64,000 nt of DNA from Phycisphaerales bacterium (lineage in GTDB: Bacteria > Planctomycetota > Phycisphaerae > Phycisphaerales > SM1A02). Shown piece after piece: positions 1 through 8,071 of this stretch; within the stretch, counting starts at the first letter, position 1; each line of letters opens with the position of its first letter. The translations under genes were made by a program, and so were the position numbers. The notes below the pieces were generated by a model. That model was not told where the DNA came from. It did no database searches and saw only the letters and a program-made list of their open reading frames with translations. Location: the NCBI GenBank assembly GCA_029268515.1, contig JAQWNP010000008.1:41840-105839 (forward strand), read 5' to 3'.

Positions 1-465
1 GAGGATCTCATTAACCCCAAGTTCAAAGATGCCCGCGTACGTTCGCCGCTTATTCTTTCAGTCGATGTGAGTGATGATAAGCACTATAGCCACGAGTCTT
101 TCGGACCAATCTGCTGGATGATTGGCACTCAATCGACACAAAATAGTGTTGAAGTTGCCTCGCATCTGGCACGAGTGGTTGGTTCTATTACCTGTAGCAT
201 TTATTCTCAAAGCGATGAAGTGCTGGCACAAGCAAGTGACACAATGGTTGAAGCTGGTGCATTGGTGTCTTGTAACCTGACTGGCCCCCTCTATGTCAAT
301 CAAACGGCTGCCTTCAGTGATCTGCATGTCTCTGGACTTAATCCATCTGGAAATGCCACACTCTGTGATGCTGGATTTGTGACACGACGTTTCCGCATCG
401 GACAAAGTCGTATGCCAATGACTGAATTGGCTGATCAGAAAGAGCCGGCTCATGCCAGCGTTTGA
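1..465 (+). CDS. paaN: PaaN-type aldehyde dehydrogenase, C-terminal part (5' truncated by window edge)
   Basis: The reading frame is open from base 1 and encodes the last 154 residues of a protein whose start lies outside the window. The tail contains FGPI, followed later by [19 protein letters not shown] and [12 protein letters not shown]. This is the pattern I associate with the C terminus of PaaN, the aldehyde dehydrogenase-like enzyme linked to ring cleavage in phenylacetate catabolism. The catalytic Cys/Glu region is not visible. The gene overlaps paaY by 14 bases, which suggests translational coupling on the same plus-strand transcript. The function within the ring-opening step (oxidation of the open-chain semialdehyde) is inferred from the family and from the paa genes that converge on it. 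Confidence 0.8.
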   Translation, partial: EDLINPKFKDARVRSPLILSVDVSDDKHYSHESFGPICWMIGTQSTQNSVEVASHLARVVGSITCSIYSQSDEVLAQASDTMVEAGALVSCNLTGPLYVNQTAAFSDLHVSGLNPSGNATLCDAGFVTRRFRIGQSRMPMTELADQKEPAHASV

Positions 466-1060
466 GTTTGAGGGTATTCGCCCAGTTGTTGATCCCACGG
501 CTTTCGTACACCCGAGCGCTGTTCTGATTGGTGATGTCATTATTGGTCCTGGTTGCTTGGTTGGACCATGTGCGGTACTGCGTGGTGATATTGGCCGACT
601 GATTATGAAAGAGGGCAGTAATCTGCAAGACACATGTGTCGTGCACTGTTTTCCTGGCCGTGACACGGTTATTGAAGAAGAGGGACATGTTGGCCATGGG
701 GCGGTGCTCCACGGATGTCAGATTGGTCGCAATGCGCTGGTGGGGATGAACGCGGTCATCATGGACGAAGCAACCATTGGCGAAAATAGCTTTGTGGCAG
801 CCATGTCTTTTGTGAAAGCAGGGACAGTGGTCCCCCCGAACTCGGTTGTGGCAGGTATTCCCGCCAAAGTCATCAAGACATTGAGTGAAAAAGAAGTCGC
901 TTGGAAGCGAGAGGGTACAGGGCATTATCAATATCTTGCTCAGCGGCATCTCGCGACAACCAAAGAGGTCGAACCATTGGCAGCGATGGAGGCAGATCGC
1001 AAACGTGTGCCTCCGCTAGGGTACGAGCCCAAGCACGAGCGTGATAGCAACGAAAAGTAG
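452..1060 (+). CDS. paaY: PaaY, gamma-class carbonic anhydrase-like hexapeptide-repeat protein
   Basis: This 202-residue protein has the left-handed beta-helix pattern of hexapeptide repeats from about residue 10 to 140 ([34 protein letters not shown]). The metal-binding His positions are visible in VVHCFPG and VGHGAVLHG. Its length and sequence fit PaaY (about 196 residues in Escherichia coli), a trimeric thioesterase/carbonic anhydrase-like accessory protein of the phenylacetate pathway. The start ATG lies inside the end of paaN, and the gene ends only 3 bases before the stop of the convergent lpdA. A generic gamma-carbonic anhydrase is the main alternative, but the paa context favours PaaY. 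Confidence 0.85.
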   Translation: MPAFEFEGIRPVVDPTAFVHPSAVLIGDVIIGPGCLVGPCAVLRGDIGRLIMKEGSNLQDTCVVHCFPGRDTVIEEEGHVGHGAVLHGCQIGRNALVGMNAVIMDEATIGENSFVAAMSFVKAGTVVPPNSVVAGIPAKVIKTLSEKEVAWKREGTGHYQYLAQRHLATTKEVEPLAAMEADRKRVPPLGYEPKHERDSNEK

Positions 1061-1063
1061 TTG

Positions 1064-2467
1064 TTATTGTGACGTTTGGCTATTGATCGCACCGACAGCA
1101 TCTTGAGCGCAACTTGCAATCAGCTCACTTCGGGTTGGATGTGCATGTATGGTCGAAGCAAGATCTTCCATGGTAGCGCCTAGCTCTAGAGCCAGTGCAA
1201 CTTGTTGAATCATTTCGGCAGCACCAACGCCGCTTATAAATCCACCTAATAACAATCCAGAGTCAGTGTCGTAAACAAGTTTGGTCACACCATCTGTCCG
1301 TCCTTGCGCAGCAGCTAAGCCACTAGCGCCCCAGATTTTTTTGGTGCTCGCGTTGGGAATGCCAGCATCATCTGCATCTGATTCAGACATTCCACATCCT
1401 GCCATTGGAGGGTTGGTATAGATTGTCCATGGGATGGCTGCTGGATCAAAGGCAACAGGCTGTTCGGCCATCGCATCGACAGCAATCCGTCCTTGGTGGG
1501 CAGCTTTTGATGCAAGCAGAGGCGTACCAGTCACGTCACCGGCAGCAAAGATACGAGGGTTCGAGGTGCGCTGCTGAGAATCGACGGTGATAAAGCCATC
1601 AGCATCTGTTGAGATACCTGCCGTATCCAGACCTAAGCTGCTGCTGCTGGGTCGTGGGGTTGTGCAATCCACAACGAGATCAAAAGTTTCTGTCTTCTCA
1701 GTACTATTTTCATTGAGTTGTACGGTTATCTTCCCCTCGCCTGCGTTGGATCGCAGCAGCTTTGCATGAGGCATAAAGCTTGCGCCAAGTGCGCGAAGTC
1801 TGCGTTGGGCTGGTCGCTGTAGATCACGATCAATGTCATGTTTGTCAGGCGATAAATCAGCGATTGTGACCAAGCCGCCTAGTTCAGCCAGAATGCTGCC
1901 AACTTCCAGGGCAACCATTTCTTGGCCGACAATAAGAACTCTTTGATCCTTTACGTTCGCTGTCCATGAAGCTGCTGGTGTTTGTACTTCATCGACGTTG
2001 TGATCTAAGGCGGGATGTTCTCCAGGTGTAGTGCCGGTTGCGATAATCGCTCGGCGGAACTTAAAACGCTGCGGGGGATCGCTGTTGACACCGAGGCTTC
2101 TTCCATCCTGGAATGTTGCAGTGCCTTGCACAACGGTGATGTTGAGAGAACTCGCTTGTTTATTAAGCGCGGTGCCCAGTGACGCAACAGTTTGGTCTAG
2201 CATTTCAAGAAGTTGCGTCTGAGGTATTGCTGGAACGCTTATTTCTTGCTCGTTGATGACGCCATCTCGAACCATTCGTAGTCGTGTTGCGATGAGTTTG
2301 GATGGAATGCACGCTTCATGGAGGCACCGACCTCCCAGATTCTCTCGTGGGTCAACCAGTGTCACCTTTTGGCCGGAAGCCGCTGCATGGAACGCAGCTT
2401 CGTATCCAGCTGGGCCAGCGCCAATGATGACTAGTTCAGCTTCTTGGGCGAACTCACCAACAACCAT
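1064..2467 (-). CDS. lpdA: Dihydrolipoyl dehydrogenase (E3)
   Basis: This 467-residue flavoprotein reoxidises dihydrolipoamide on the E2 subunit with NAD. The N-terminal FAD-binding motif IIGAGPAGYEAA is at residues 14-25, and the redox-active disulphide is in CLHEACIPSK (two Cys spaced by four residues). A second dinucleotide fold (VLIVGQEMVALEVG) lies mid-protein, the motif IFAAGDVTG follows, and the C-terminal HAHPTRSE supplies the His/Glu pair. The start ATG has GGAG about 10 bases upstream. It is the last of four minus-strand genes encoding a complete 2-oxoacid dehydrogenase and lies 15 bases after E2. The sequence around the first catalytic Cys (GGRCLHEAC) differs from the common GGTCLNVGC, but both Cys are kept. 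Confidence 0.92.
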   Translation of the reverse strand: MVVGEFAQEAELVIIGAGPAGYEAAFHAAASGQKVTLVDPRENLGGRCLHEACIPSKLIATRLRMVRDGVINEQEISVPAIPQTQLLEMLDQTVASLGTALNKQASSLNITVVQGTATFQDGRSLGVNSDPPQRFKFRRAIIATGTTPGEHPALDHNVDEVQTPAASWTANVKDQRVLIVGQEMVALEVGSILAELGGLVTIADLSPDKHDIDRDLQRPAQRRLRALGASFMPHAKLLRSNAGEGKITVQLNENSTEKTETFDLVVDCTTPRPSSSSLGLDTAGISTDADGFITVDSQQRTSNPRIFAAGDVTGTPLLASKAAHQGRIAVDAMAEQPVAFDPAAIPWTIYTNPPMAGCGMSESDADDAGIPNASTKKIWGASGLAAAQGRTDGVTKLVYDTDSGLLLGGFISGVGAAEMIQQVALALELGATMEDLASTIHAHPTRSELIASCAQDAVGAINSQTSQ

Positions 2468-2482
2468 TAAAGGTGGCTCCAG

Positions 2483-3829
2483 TTATGAAGAGAGAACAAA
2501 TTCAAGAGGGTTCTGCAATTGTGCTATGACAAATTGAAGGAAGGGAATTTCTTTCCCCCCGTCAATAATTCTGTGATCAATAGAGTGACTCAAAGGCATA
2601 ATCAGTCGTGGTTTAATCTCACCATCAACAACCCATGGCATTAGTCGCATTCGCCCGGCAGCAAGCACTGCAACCTGTGGTGGAGTAATGATTGGTGTTG
2701 AGTAACGACTGCCACCAATAGCACCCGCATTAGAGATCGTGTAGGTGCCTCCTCGCGTATCATTGACAGCAAAGGAAGCACTTCTCGCGTTTGCCGAAAT
2801 GACATCTAAGGCATCGGCAATGTGCAGAATTGATAGTTGATTCGTATTGTGAATCACTGGTGCCACAAGGCCTCGCTCGGTTTCAACACCAATGGCAACA
2901 TTAATGTACTGCCGATAAACAATTTCACTTGTGTTCTCATCGACACTGGCATTAAAGATAGGGAAGCGTTCAAGTGCTCGAGTGACTGCCCGCACTAAGA
3001 AGCAGAGCATGGTGATCTTTCGCTCTGGATGGCTTGTATTTTTGTGAGCCTTTCGTAGCGATTCTAGATCAGTCACATCAGCGTCATCGGTGTCCGTGAC
3101 ATGTGGAATCGTTGCCCACGACTGACTCATAATTCGGGCAATGGTGTGTCTGGCCTGACTTAAAGGCTGACGGATGACCATTCCATATTGATCTTGATCC
3201 GGGCGACCACCGGGAATTTCTGACAGTGAGAGTGCTGGCGATGTCGGGAGATTTGCGGCATTGATCACTTGTGGAGGTGGTGATGGCGATCCAGCCACTG
3301 AAGAAGGTGGCACAGGTAGTGGCGATACACGTACTGGCGAGGATATCTCAGCTGCAGCAGGCGGCACCACGTCATTGGAGTCAAGATCGCAGAGGTGAAT
3401 GCGTCCGCCAGGGCCAGATCCTTGTACGTTCGTGAGATCGATGCCTCTTTGACGTGCCATTCGGCGCACGGAGGGTGCGGCTACGATACGGCGTTGTTGC
3501 GACGTTTGCGGTGATGGTGTTATTGGCGTTTTGATTGGCGCTGCCGGTGCTGGCGCGGTCGTGCTTTGTGGAGCGACATCTGTTGCCTCAGAGCCATCTG
3601 AAAAGGAAAACATGACATCGCCGACATGTACGAGCTGTTGTTCACTCACATGAACACGCGCCACGGTTCCGGTATAAGGCGACGGTATCTCAACCCGCGC
3701 CTTGTCTGTTTCTACCTCTATGAGTGGTTCATCTTCGCGCACCGACTGACCTTCAGCAACCATGATGGACATAATCTGTCCTTCATGAACACCCTCACCA
3801 AGGTCAGGTAGTATAAAGTCGCGGGTCAT
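2483..3829 (-). CDS. 2-oxoacid dehydrogenase E2 (dihydrolipoamide acyltransferase)
   Basis: This 448-residue protein has three parts. An N-terminal lipoyl domain (residues 1-78) carries the lipoylated Lys in VETDKARVEIPSP. A Pro/Ala linker is followed by a peripheral-subunit-binding domain (about 118-150, VRRMARQRGIDL then GSGPGGRI). The C-terminal catalytic domain has the active-site motif SIDHRIIDGG near residue 418. It transfers the acyl group from lipoate to CoA. The gene sits 32 bases after E1beta and 15 bases before E3. There is a single lipoyl domain. The sequence does not tell me whether the substrate is pyruvate, branched-chain or aromatic 2-oxoacids, so I give no symbol. Confidence 0.88.
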   Translation of the reverse strand: MTRDFILPDLGEGVHEGQIMSIMVAEGQSVREDEPLIEVETDKARVEIPSPYTGTVARVHVSEQQLVHVGDVMFSFSDGSEATDVAPQSTTAPAPAAPIKTPITPSPQTSQQRRIVAAPSVRRMARQRGIDLTNVQGSGPGGRIHLCDLDSNDVVPPAAAEISSPVRVSPLPVPPSSVAGSPSPPPQVINAANLPTSPALSLSEIPGGRPDQDQYGMVIRQPLSQARHTIARIMSQSWATIPHVTDTDDADVTDLESLRKAHKNTSHPERKITMLCFLVRAVTRALERFPIFNASVDENTSEIVYRQYINVAIGVETERGLVAPVIHNTNQLSILHIADALDVISANARSASFAVNDTRGGTYTISNAGAIGGSRYSTPIITPPQVAVLAAGRMRLMPWVVDGEIKPRLIMPLSHSIDHRIIDGGKEIPFLQFVIAQLQNPLEFVLSS

Positions 3830-3861
3830 GTTAGCGGCGTCCGTAAAAAGCAGTTCGCAGT

Positions 3862-4854
3862 CTATTGCCAGGTCATTGACTCCTGAACCTTCTCAATAAT
3901 GGTGTCAGGATCAGGTAAGAAATGTTGCTCACATTGAAAATAAGGGAATGGGATATCGTAGCCAGAGATGCGTCCAATTGGCGCAAGTAGGTGACCGAAG
4001 GCATACTCGTTGATTCGAGCAATAATCTCAGCTCCGATTCCACAGGTCTTATGGCCCTCATGCACAACCACGCAACGACCAGTCTTCGTCACGGATTCGA
4101 TGATGGTCTCGGTATCCATAGGCTTGATGGTCAGTAGATCAATCACTTCTACATTGATGCCGTGCAAGCTGGAAAGATCATCAGCAGCTTCAAGTACTGG
4201 GCGCATCATGGCGCCGTATCCGATGAGTGTGAGATCGCAGCCTTCGCGAATGATCTGGGCCTTGCCGATCTGCGCTACCTCTGGCTGATCCGGGACATCT
4301 TCACGGAAGGCGCGGTAGACGGCTTTGGGTTCATAGAAAATAACTGGATCAGGATCCTGAATTGCAGCGGCTAATAAGGCTCGGGCATTGCGTGGTCCAG
4401 AGGGAATAACGACTTTGAGCCCTGGGGTGTGAGCCCAATACGCTTCGCGTGATTCCGAGTGGTGCTCAACGGCTCGAATGCCACCACCATAAGGCGTGCG
4501 CATTACCATTCCGAGTGGCTGGCCATGACGGGTCCGATTTCTGTAGCGAGCCATGTTCTGTTCGATTTGATCAAACGCCTGCATCGTGAATCCAGAAAAC
4601 TGAATCTCTGCCACTGGTTTTAGACCATAGATTGCCATGCCAACCGCAGTGCCAATAATGCCGCATTCAGCGAGTGGAGAATCCATCACGCGTTGCTGGC
4701 CATACTTCAACTGGAGACCCTTCGTCACACGGAAGACGCCACCATTGACGCCAATGTCCTGGCCCATCAGACAGACATCTGGATCACTTGAAAGAGCTTC
4801 GTCGAGCGCAAGATTGAGCGATTCGACCATTGTTCGTTGGGTCATCGCGCTCAT
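3862..4854 (-). CDS. 2-oxoacid dehydrogenase E1 component, beta subunit
   Basis: This 330-residue beta subunit belongs to the heterotetrameric thiamine-diphosphate E1 of 2-oxoacid dehydrogenases. Visible family features are GQDIGVNGGVFRVTKGL near residues 31-47, SPLAECGIIGTAVGMA, EIQFSGF, and the conserved His region RAVEHHSES. The ATG overlaps the TGA of E1alpha (ATGA), so the two subunits are translationally coupled and probably made in equal amounts. The sequence resembles both Gram-positive-type pyruvate dehydrogenase PdhB and branched-chain BkdA2, and I cannot separate these by eye. Its position in the paa cluster makes an aryl or branched substrate worth considering. Confidence 0.88.
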   Translation of the reverse strand: MSAMTQRTMVESLNLALDEALSSDPDVCLMGQDIGVNGGVFRVTKGLQLKYGQQRVMDSPLAECGIIGTAVGMAIYGLKPVAEIQFSGFTMQAFDQIEQNMARYRNRTRHGQPLGMVMRTPYGGGIRAVEHHSESREAYWAHTPGLKVVIPSGPRNARALLAAAIQDPDPVIFYEPKAVYRAFREDVPDQPEVAQIGKAQIIREGCDLTLIGYGAMMRPVLEAADDLSSLHGINVEVIDLLTIKPMDTETIIESVTKTGRCVVVHEGHKTCGIGAEIIARINEYAFGHLLAPIGRISGYDIPFPYFQCEQHFLPDPDTIIEKVQESMTWQ

Positions 4855-6053
4855 AAGTTCAATCCCTTTCGGGCGAGCCGTGAGAGATAGTCTTTCTTCT
4901 GCTCAATCAGCTCAGGCGGCATGGTGTGATAGACAAAGTCAAAGATCTCTTCAGGGCGTGCCTTAGCGACTTCACGGAATCGCGCCCGGGCGTCGAGTAC
5001 GCGTTGTTCGCATTCTTCATGAATACGTTTGCATTCATCCTCAGTAAGAATGGATTCACGGTTTAGAAATCGTTCAAAGCGAAGCAGGGGGCAGCGCTGA
5101 TGCCATGGATCGACGTGTTTATCTTCTCGATACACCTTGGGGTCATCAGCAGTGGTGTGTAGGCTCATACGGTAGGTGACCGCTTCAATCAGAGATGGCC
5201 CCTGGCCGGCTCTTGCTCGTTGGGTTGCGGTTGTTGTCGCTGCAACCATGGCAAGGATGTCGTTGCCATCTACGCGAATACTCGGGATGCCAAAGCCAAC
5301 CCCACGCACCGCGAGTGATTCTGTGGCAGCTTGTCGCTGAATTGGGGTTGAGATTGCCCAGCCATTGTTTTCACAAATGAAAACACAGGGTGCTTTGTAT
5401 ACGGCGGCAAAGTTAAAGGCTTCATTAACAGCCCCCTGCGAAATTGCTCCATCCCCAAAATTGACGGTGACGCAATTGGGTTGTTTTTTATGGGCCATGC
5501 CCATGGCAACGCCCACGGCGGGTAGGACGTGAGACCCAATCACGATTGAGAATGGAAGATCATTAACACCGTCTGGCGGCGGGAAGCCTTCATGATATCC
5601 GGCCCAGAGCAATAACAATTGTTCCATGGACCAACCGCGCCAGATTTGGGCGCCGAAGGATCGGTAGGATGGAGCAAACCAGTCATCGGCTGTAAGTGGG
5701 AAGACTTGACCAATCTGTGTTGCTTCTTGGCCAAGATTAGGCGCAAATGTACCCATCTCGCCCTGGCGTTGCATTGCGAGCATGCGCGCATCAAACTTAC
5801 GAGTCAAGACCATGCCGACATAAAGTCGCCGGAGTTGATCACTGCTCAGCTTCGGTGCTTTGGTCATATCGGCTACACCCTCCTCGTTGAGGATCTGTAG
5901 CACATTGATGTCATCTAGTTGGACTGATTTTGTGTCCATCGTGGTCCCAATAGTGGGCTGGCAAGATCTCTGATTACCCATTTGGGCAGGTGGGATGACT
6001 GTCTCAATCACCACCGGATCGGCAGCCTGGATATTCGGTGTCTGACTGTTCAT
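4851..6053 (-). CDS. 2-oxoacid dehydrogenase E1 component, alpha subunit
   Basis: This 400-residue alpha subunit decarboxylates a 2-oxoacid using thiamine diphosphate. The cofactor motif GDGAISQGAVNEAFNF, followed by the ENN of FICENNGWAIS, is present, as are GTFAPNLGQEA and the phosphorylation-loop-like region YRMSLHTTADDP. The first 60 residues are a poorly conserved Pro/Thr-rich extension containing two further Met codons (residues 25 and 39), so the true start may be later. I kept the ATG at 6053. The gene follows paaD by 100 bases on the same strand. Four-base overlap with E1beta indicates an operon. Confidence 0.88.
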   Translation of the reverse strand: MNSQTPNIQAADPVVIETVIPPAQMGNQRSCQPTIGTTMDTKSVQLDDINVLQILNEEGVADMTKAPKLSSDQLRRLYVGMVLTRKFDARMLAMQRQGEMGTFAPNLGQEATQIGQVFPLTADDWFAPSYRSFGAQIWRGWSMEQLLLLWAGYHEGFPPPDGVNDLPFSIVIGSHVLPAVGVAMGMAHKKQPNCVTVNFGDGAISQGAVNEAFNFAAVYKAPCVFICENNGWAISTPIQRQAATESLAVRGVGFGIPSIRVDGNDILAMVAATTTATQRARAGQGPSLIEAVTYRMSLHTTADDPKVYREDKHVDPWHQRCPLLRFERFLNRESILTEDECKRIHEECEQRVLDARARFREVAKARPEEIFDFVYHTMPPELIEQKKDYLSRLARKGLNL

Positions 6054-6153
6054 GGCAGGTTCTCAAAACGCGATAGCGATCTGGGAAAGCACCTATCTTA
6101 CGATCATGTACGCACTCTTGCCACTGATTTATAGTCAGTCCCGTAACAGGGAC

Positions 6154-6660
6154 CTAGAGGTCAATGCGCTTCATATGTTCGAAGGAATTCTGGCAGGCTT
6201 GACAGTAGTAGATCATTCGGCACCGAGTTGGGCCAAAGGGGCTATCGAGGCTGGTCTTGTTTGACTGGCAGAAGGGGCATTTAATCACAGATGTCGTCAA
6301 CGGTACACGGTCTTTTTGAGGTGGACCGTGCTCTGGAACGGTCACGCCGTGATCTTTGAGTGAAACCCGCCCCGCTTTGGAGATTCGATCAGTTGTCCAG
6401 GCCGGCTCGAACACCCATTGCACTTGACACGATTTAACTTCAGGGATGTCAGCGATGCGCGTGGTGACATCTTTCGTGATCATATCCAACGCTGGACAAC
6501 CCGAAAATGTTGGTAGTAATGTAATTGTTGCGCTGCAGTCATCGTCTAACTCTACAGTTTCAACCAATCCGAGATCAACAATACTACAAGGCAATTCAGG
6601 ATCAAGGATCTCAGAAAGTGCAGCGTGGATTGAGCCCAGGATGTCTGTTGGAGTCACCAT
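6154..6660 (-). CDS. paaD: PaaD, MIP18/DUF59-family protein of the phenylacetyl-CoA epoxidase cluster
   Basis: This 168-residue protein has an N-terminal DUF59 (MIP18) domain (about residues 1-95, with ILDPELPCSIVDLGLV and the Thr/Cys site LLPTFSGCPA). A C-terminal zinc-ribbon has two Cys pairs, CPFC and CQAC, about 24 residues apart. That two-part layout distinguishes PaaD from other DUF59 proteins. PaaD is thought to help assemble the metal site of the PaaABC(E) epoxidase. The start ATG overlaps the 3' end of paaC by 7 bases. In Escherichia coli paaE follows paaD, but here a 2-oxoacid dehydrogenase operon follows. Confidence 0.9.
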   Translation of the reverse strand: MVTPTDILGSIHAALSEILDPELPCSIVDLGLVETVELDDDCSATITLLPTFSGCPALDMITKDVTTRIADIPEVKSCQVQWVFEPAWTTDRISKAGRVSLKDHGVTVPEHGPPQKDRVPLTTSVIKCPFCQSNKTSLDSPFGPTRCRMIYYCQACQNSFEHMKRIDL

Positions 6661-7430
6661 GCGGCGCCAGGATCTGTACTGCGGACTTCATTCATTTCCG
6701 TCCACTGTGCAAGGAAGTGGTCAGCGTGTCTTCCATTTCGGCCGCCGCGTGTTTCGTTTTCGGGCAACTTGATAGTTGCGGTAAGCTCTGTAGAACTTAG
6801 CACGGTGTTAATAGCAGCAGACCATTCATTGAACAGTTCTTCGCGTCCATCACCAATTGAAGTATTGATGTCTGAATTCATTTCTCGTTGTTCAAAGAGC
6901 ATCCCGGCATGGGGCGTTAACAGATCCAATGCTGTTTGTATTCGATCCCTTGACTCTAAAGGACCCGATCCGAGTCGTTGCATCCAGTCGTTGAGATACA
7001 CAATGTGGAGCGTCTCTTCCGCTCTTAGTCGCCGCGTTCGCTCGACAAGATCGCCATTCTCAAACTGGCCGAGTCGATCAAGTGCTGGCGCTGCATAGTG
7101 TGCAAAAAACCAACGTCTCACAAAGGCGGTGGCCCAATCAAATTCATCTGGCACAGTGACAAGATCACAACAGCGGTATCCGGCAGGCTCTCTTTCGTAG
7201 GCAATGACATCAGGATCGAGGTTGAAACGGGCGCCAAGATACTCATAAAGCACTAAAGCGTGGCTGAGGTCATCTTGCGCCATCGATGACGACGCAATAT
7301 CTTCTTCAAGTATCGGGCCCAAGCCGGTCCAGTCACTCTGTATGTGTCCTAGCAATAACTTATCATCGGCCAGCTCTAGCACGAGTAGGGCCTCGAGGTC
7401 ATTGTGCATCATGTCCATCGGATTCGTCAC
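6654..7430 (-). CDS. paaC: PaaC, structural subunit of phenylacetyl-CoA epoxidase
   Basis: This 258-residue ferritin-like helical protein forms the PaaAC heterodimer core of the ring 1,2-epoxidase. Family features are LELADDKLLLGHIQSDW at the start, the MAQDDLSHALVLYEYLGAR helix, the RRWFFAHYA helix and the ending GGRNGRHADHF before the last helix. The annotated start is GTG at 7430, with AGGA about 11 bases upstream; an in-frame ATG lies four codons later. The gene starts 13 bases after the paaB stop and overlaps paaD by 7 bases. Confidence 0.9.
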   Translation of the reverse strand: MTNPMDMMHNDLEALLVLELADDKLLLGHIQSDWTGLGPILEEDIASSSMAQDDLSHALVLYEYLGARFNLDPDVIAYEREPAGYRCCDLVTVPDEFDWATAFVRRWFFAHYAAPALDRLGQFENGDLVERTRRLRAEETLHIVYLNDWMQRLGSGPLESRDRIQTALDLLTPHAGMLFEQREMNSDINTSIGDGREELFNEWSAAINTVLSSTELTATIKLPENETRGGRNGRHADHFLAQWTEMNEVRSTDPGAAW

Positions 7431-7443
7431 GTTTCATTGATTC

Positions 7444-8061
7444 CTAGAAATGACTCTGGATGTCATCTTTGACATACTCATTGATATCTTCTGTTTTACG
7501 TATGGCAGCCCATTTCATCCGCACTGACTTACTGTAGCCGCGGGCGAGTCGATAGGTCTGATCATGAGTTCGCCAAATCAATTGATTTGGAGCCGTAGAC
7601 TTAATTTGATCGAATGGGACCACTCGCACTTGTACTACGTTTTTTCCGTGTCGTGCGATTGCTCTTTGCAGAGCGGTGTCGGCATCAGGTGCATTTAATA
7701 AACCCACTTCAACGTGAATATCACCTCGTTTGCGTTGAGTGAAGATGGCCCAAGCCGGATCTGTCGCGGTGTCGGGACCGTCGCAACCGAGTGCGTTATC
7801 GATTGCCTCTTCGGCACAATGTGTCTCCCGCAATGCATCGGCAGGGTGCACCCAAATATTGACGCAAACCTCATCTTGTCCATAGTGCTCACATGCATAC
7901 TCGAGTGCAAGTTGAATGTCTGGTGCGTTGAGATAGCCAGCATATCTGTGTGCCACGCCTTCTTTTTTGCACGTGTAAACAATGTATGAGTTAAGGGCGC
8001 CGTCGATAGACGGGGCTAGCTCACTATCAAATGAAAAATCGCGTTGTCGGAGTTTTGACAT
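7444..8061 (-). CDS. paaB: PaaB-type subunit of phenylacetyl-CoA epoxidase with two PaaB domains in tandem
   Basis: PaaB is normally about 95 residues and bridges PaaAC dimers. This protein is 205 residues and shows the pattern twice. The first copy is at about 20-80 (IVYTCKKEGVAHRYAGYLNA, then CVNIWVHPAD). The second is at about 105-165 (WAIFTQRKRGDIHVEVGLLN, then VVQVRVVPFD). The ATG at 8061 was chosen because GAGGAG lies directly upstream, spaced 7 bases. The open frame continues 70 codons further upstream, but that part overlaps paaA and looks non-coding. The gene lies 10 bases after the paaA stop. The tandem fusion is the odd point; the second copy could instead be a diverged extension. 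Confidence 0.85.
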   Translation of the reverse strand: MSKLRQRDFSFDSELAPSIDGALNSYIVYTCKKEGVAHRYAGYLNAPDIQLALEYACEHYGQDEVCVNIWVHPADALRETHCAEEAIDNALGCDGPDTATDPAWAIFTQRKRGDIHVEVGLLNAPDADTALQRAIARHGKNVVQVRVVPFDQIKSTAPNQLIWRTHDQTYRLARGYSKSVRMKWAAIRKTEDINEYVKDDIQSHF

Positions 8062-8071
8062 CGTTTGCTCC

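Noticed and set aside
338..949. A 203-residue minus-strand open frame opposite paaN and paaY
   Set aside because: The plus strand holds a clear hexapeptide-repeat protein, and the minus product has no recognisable pattern.
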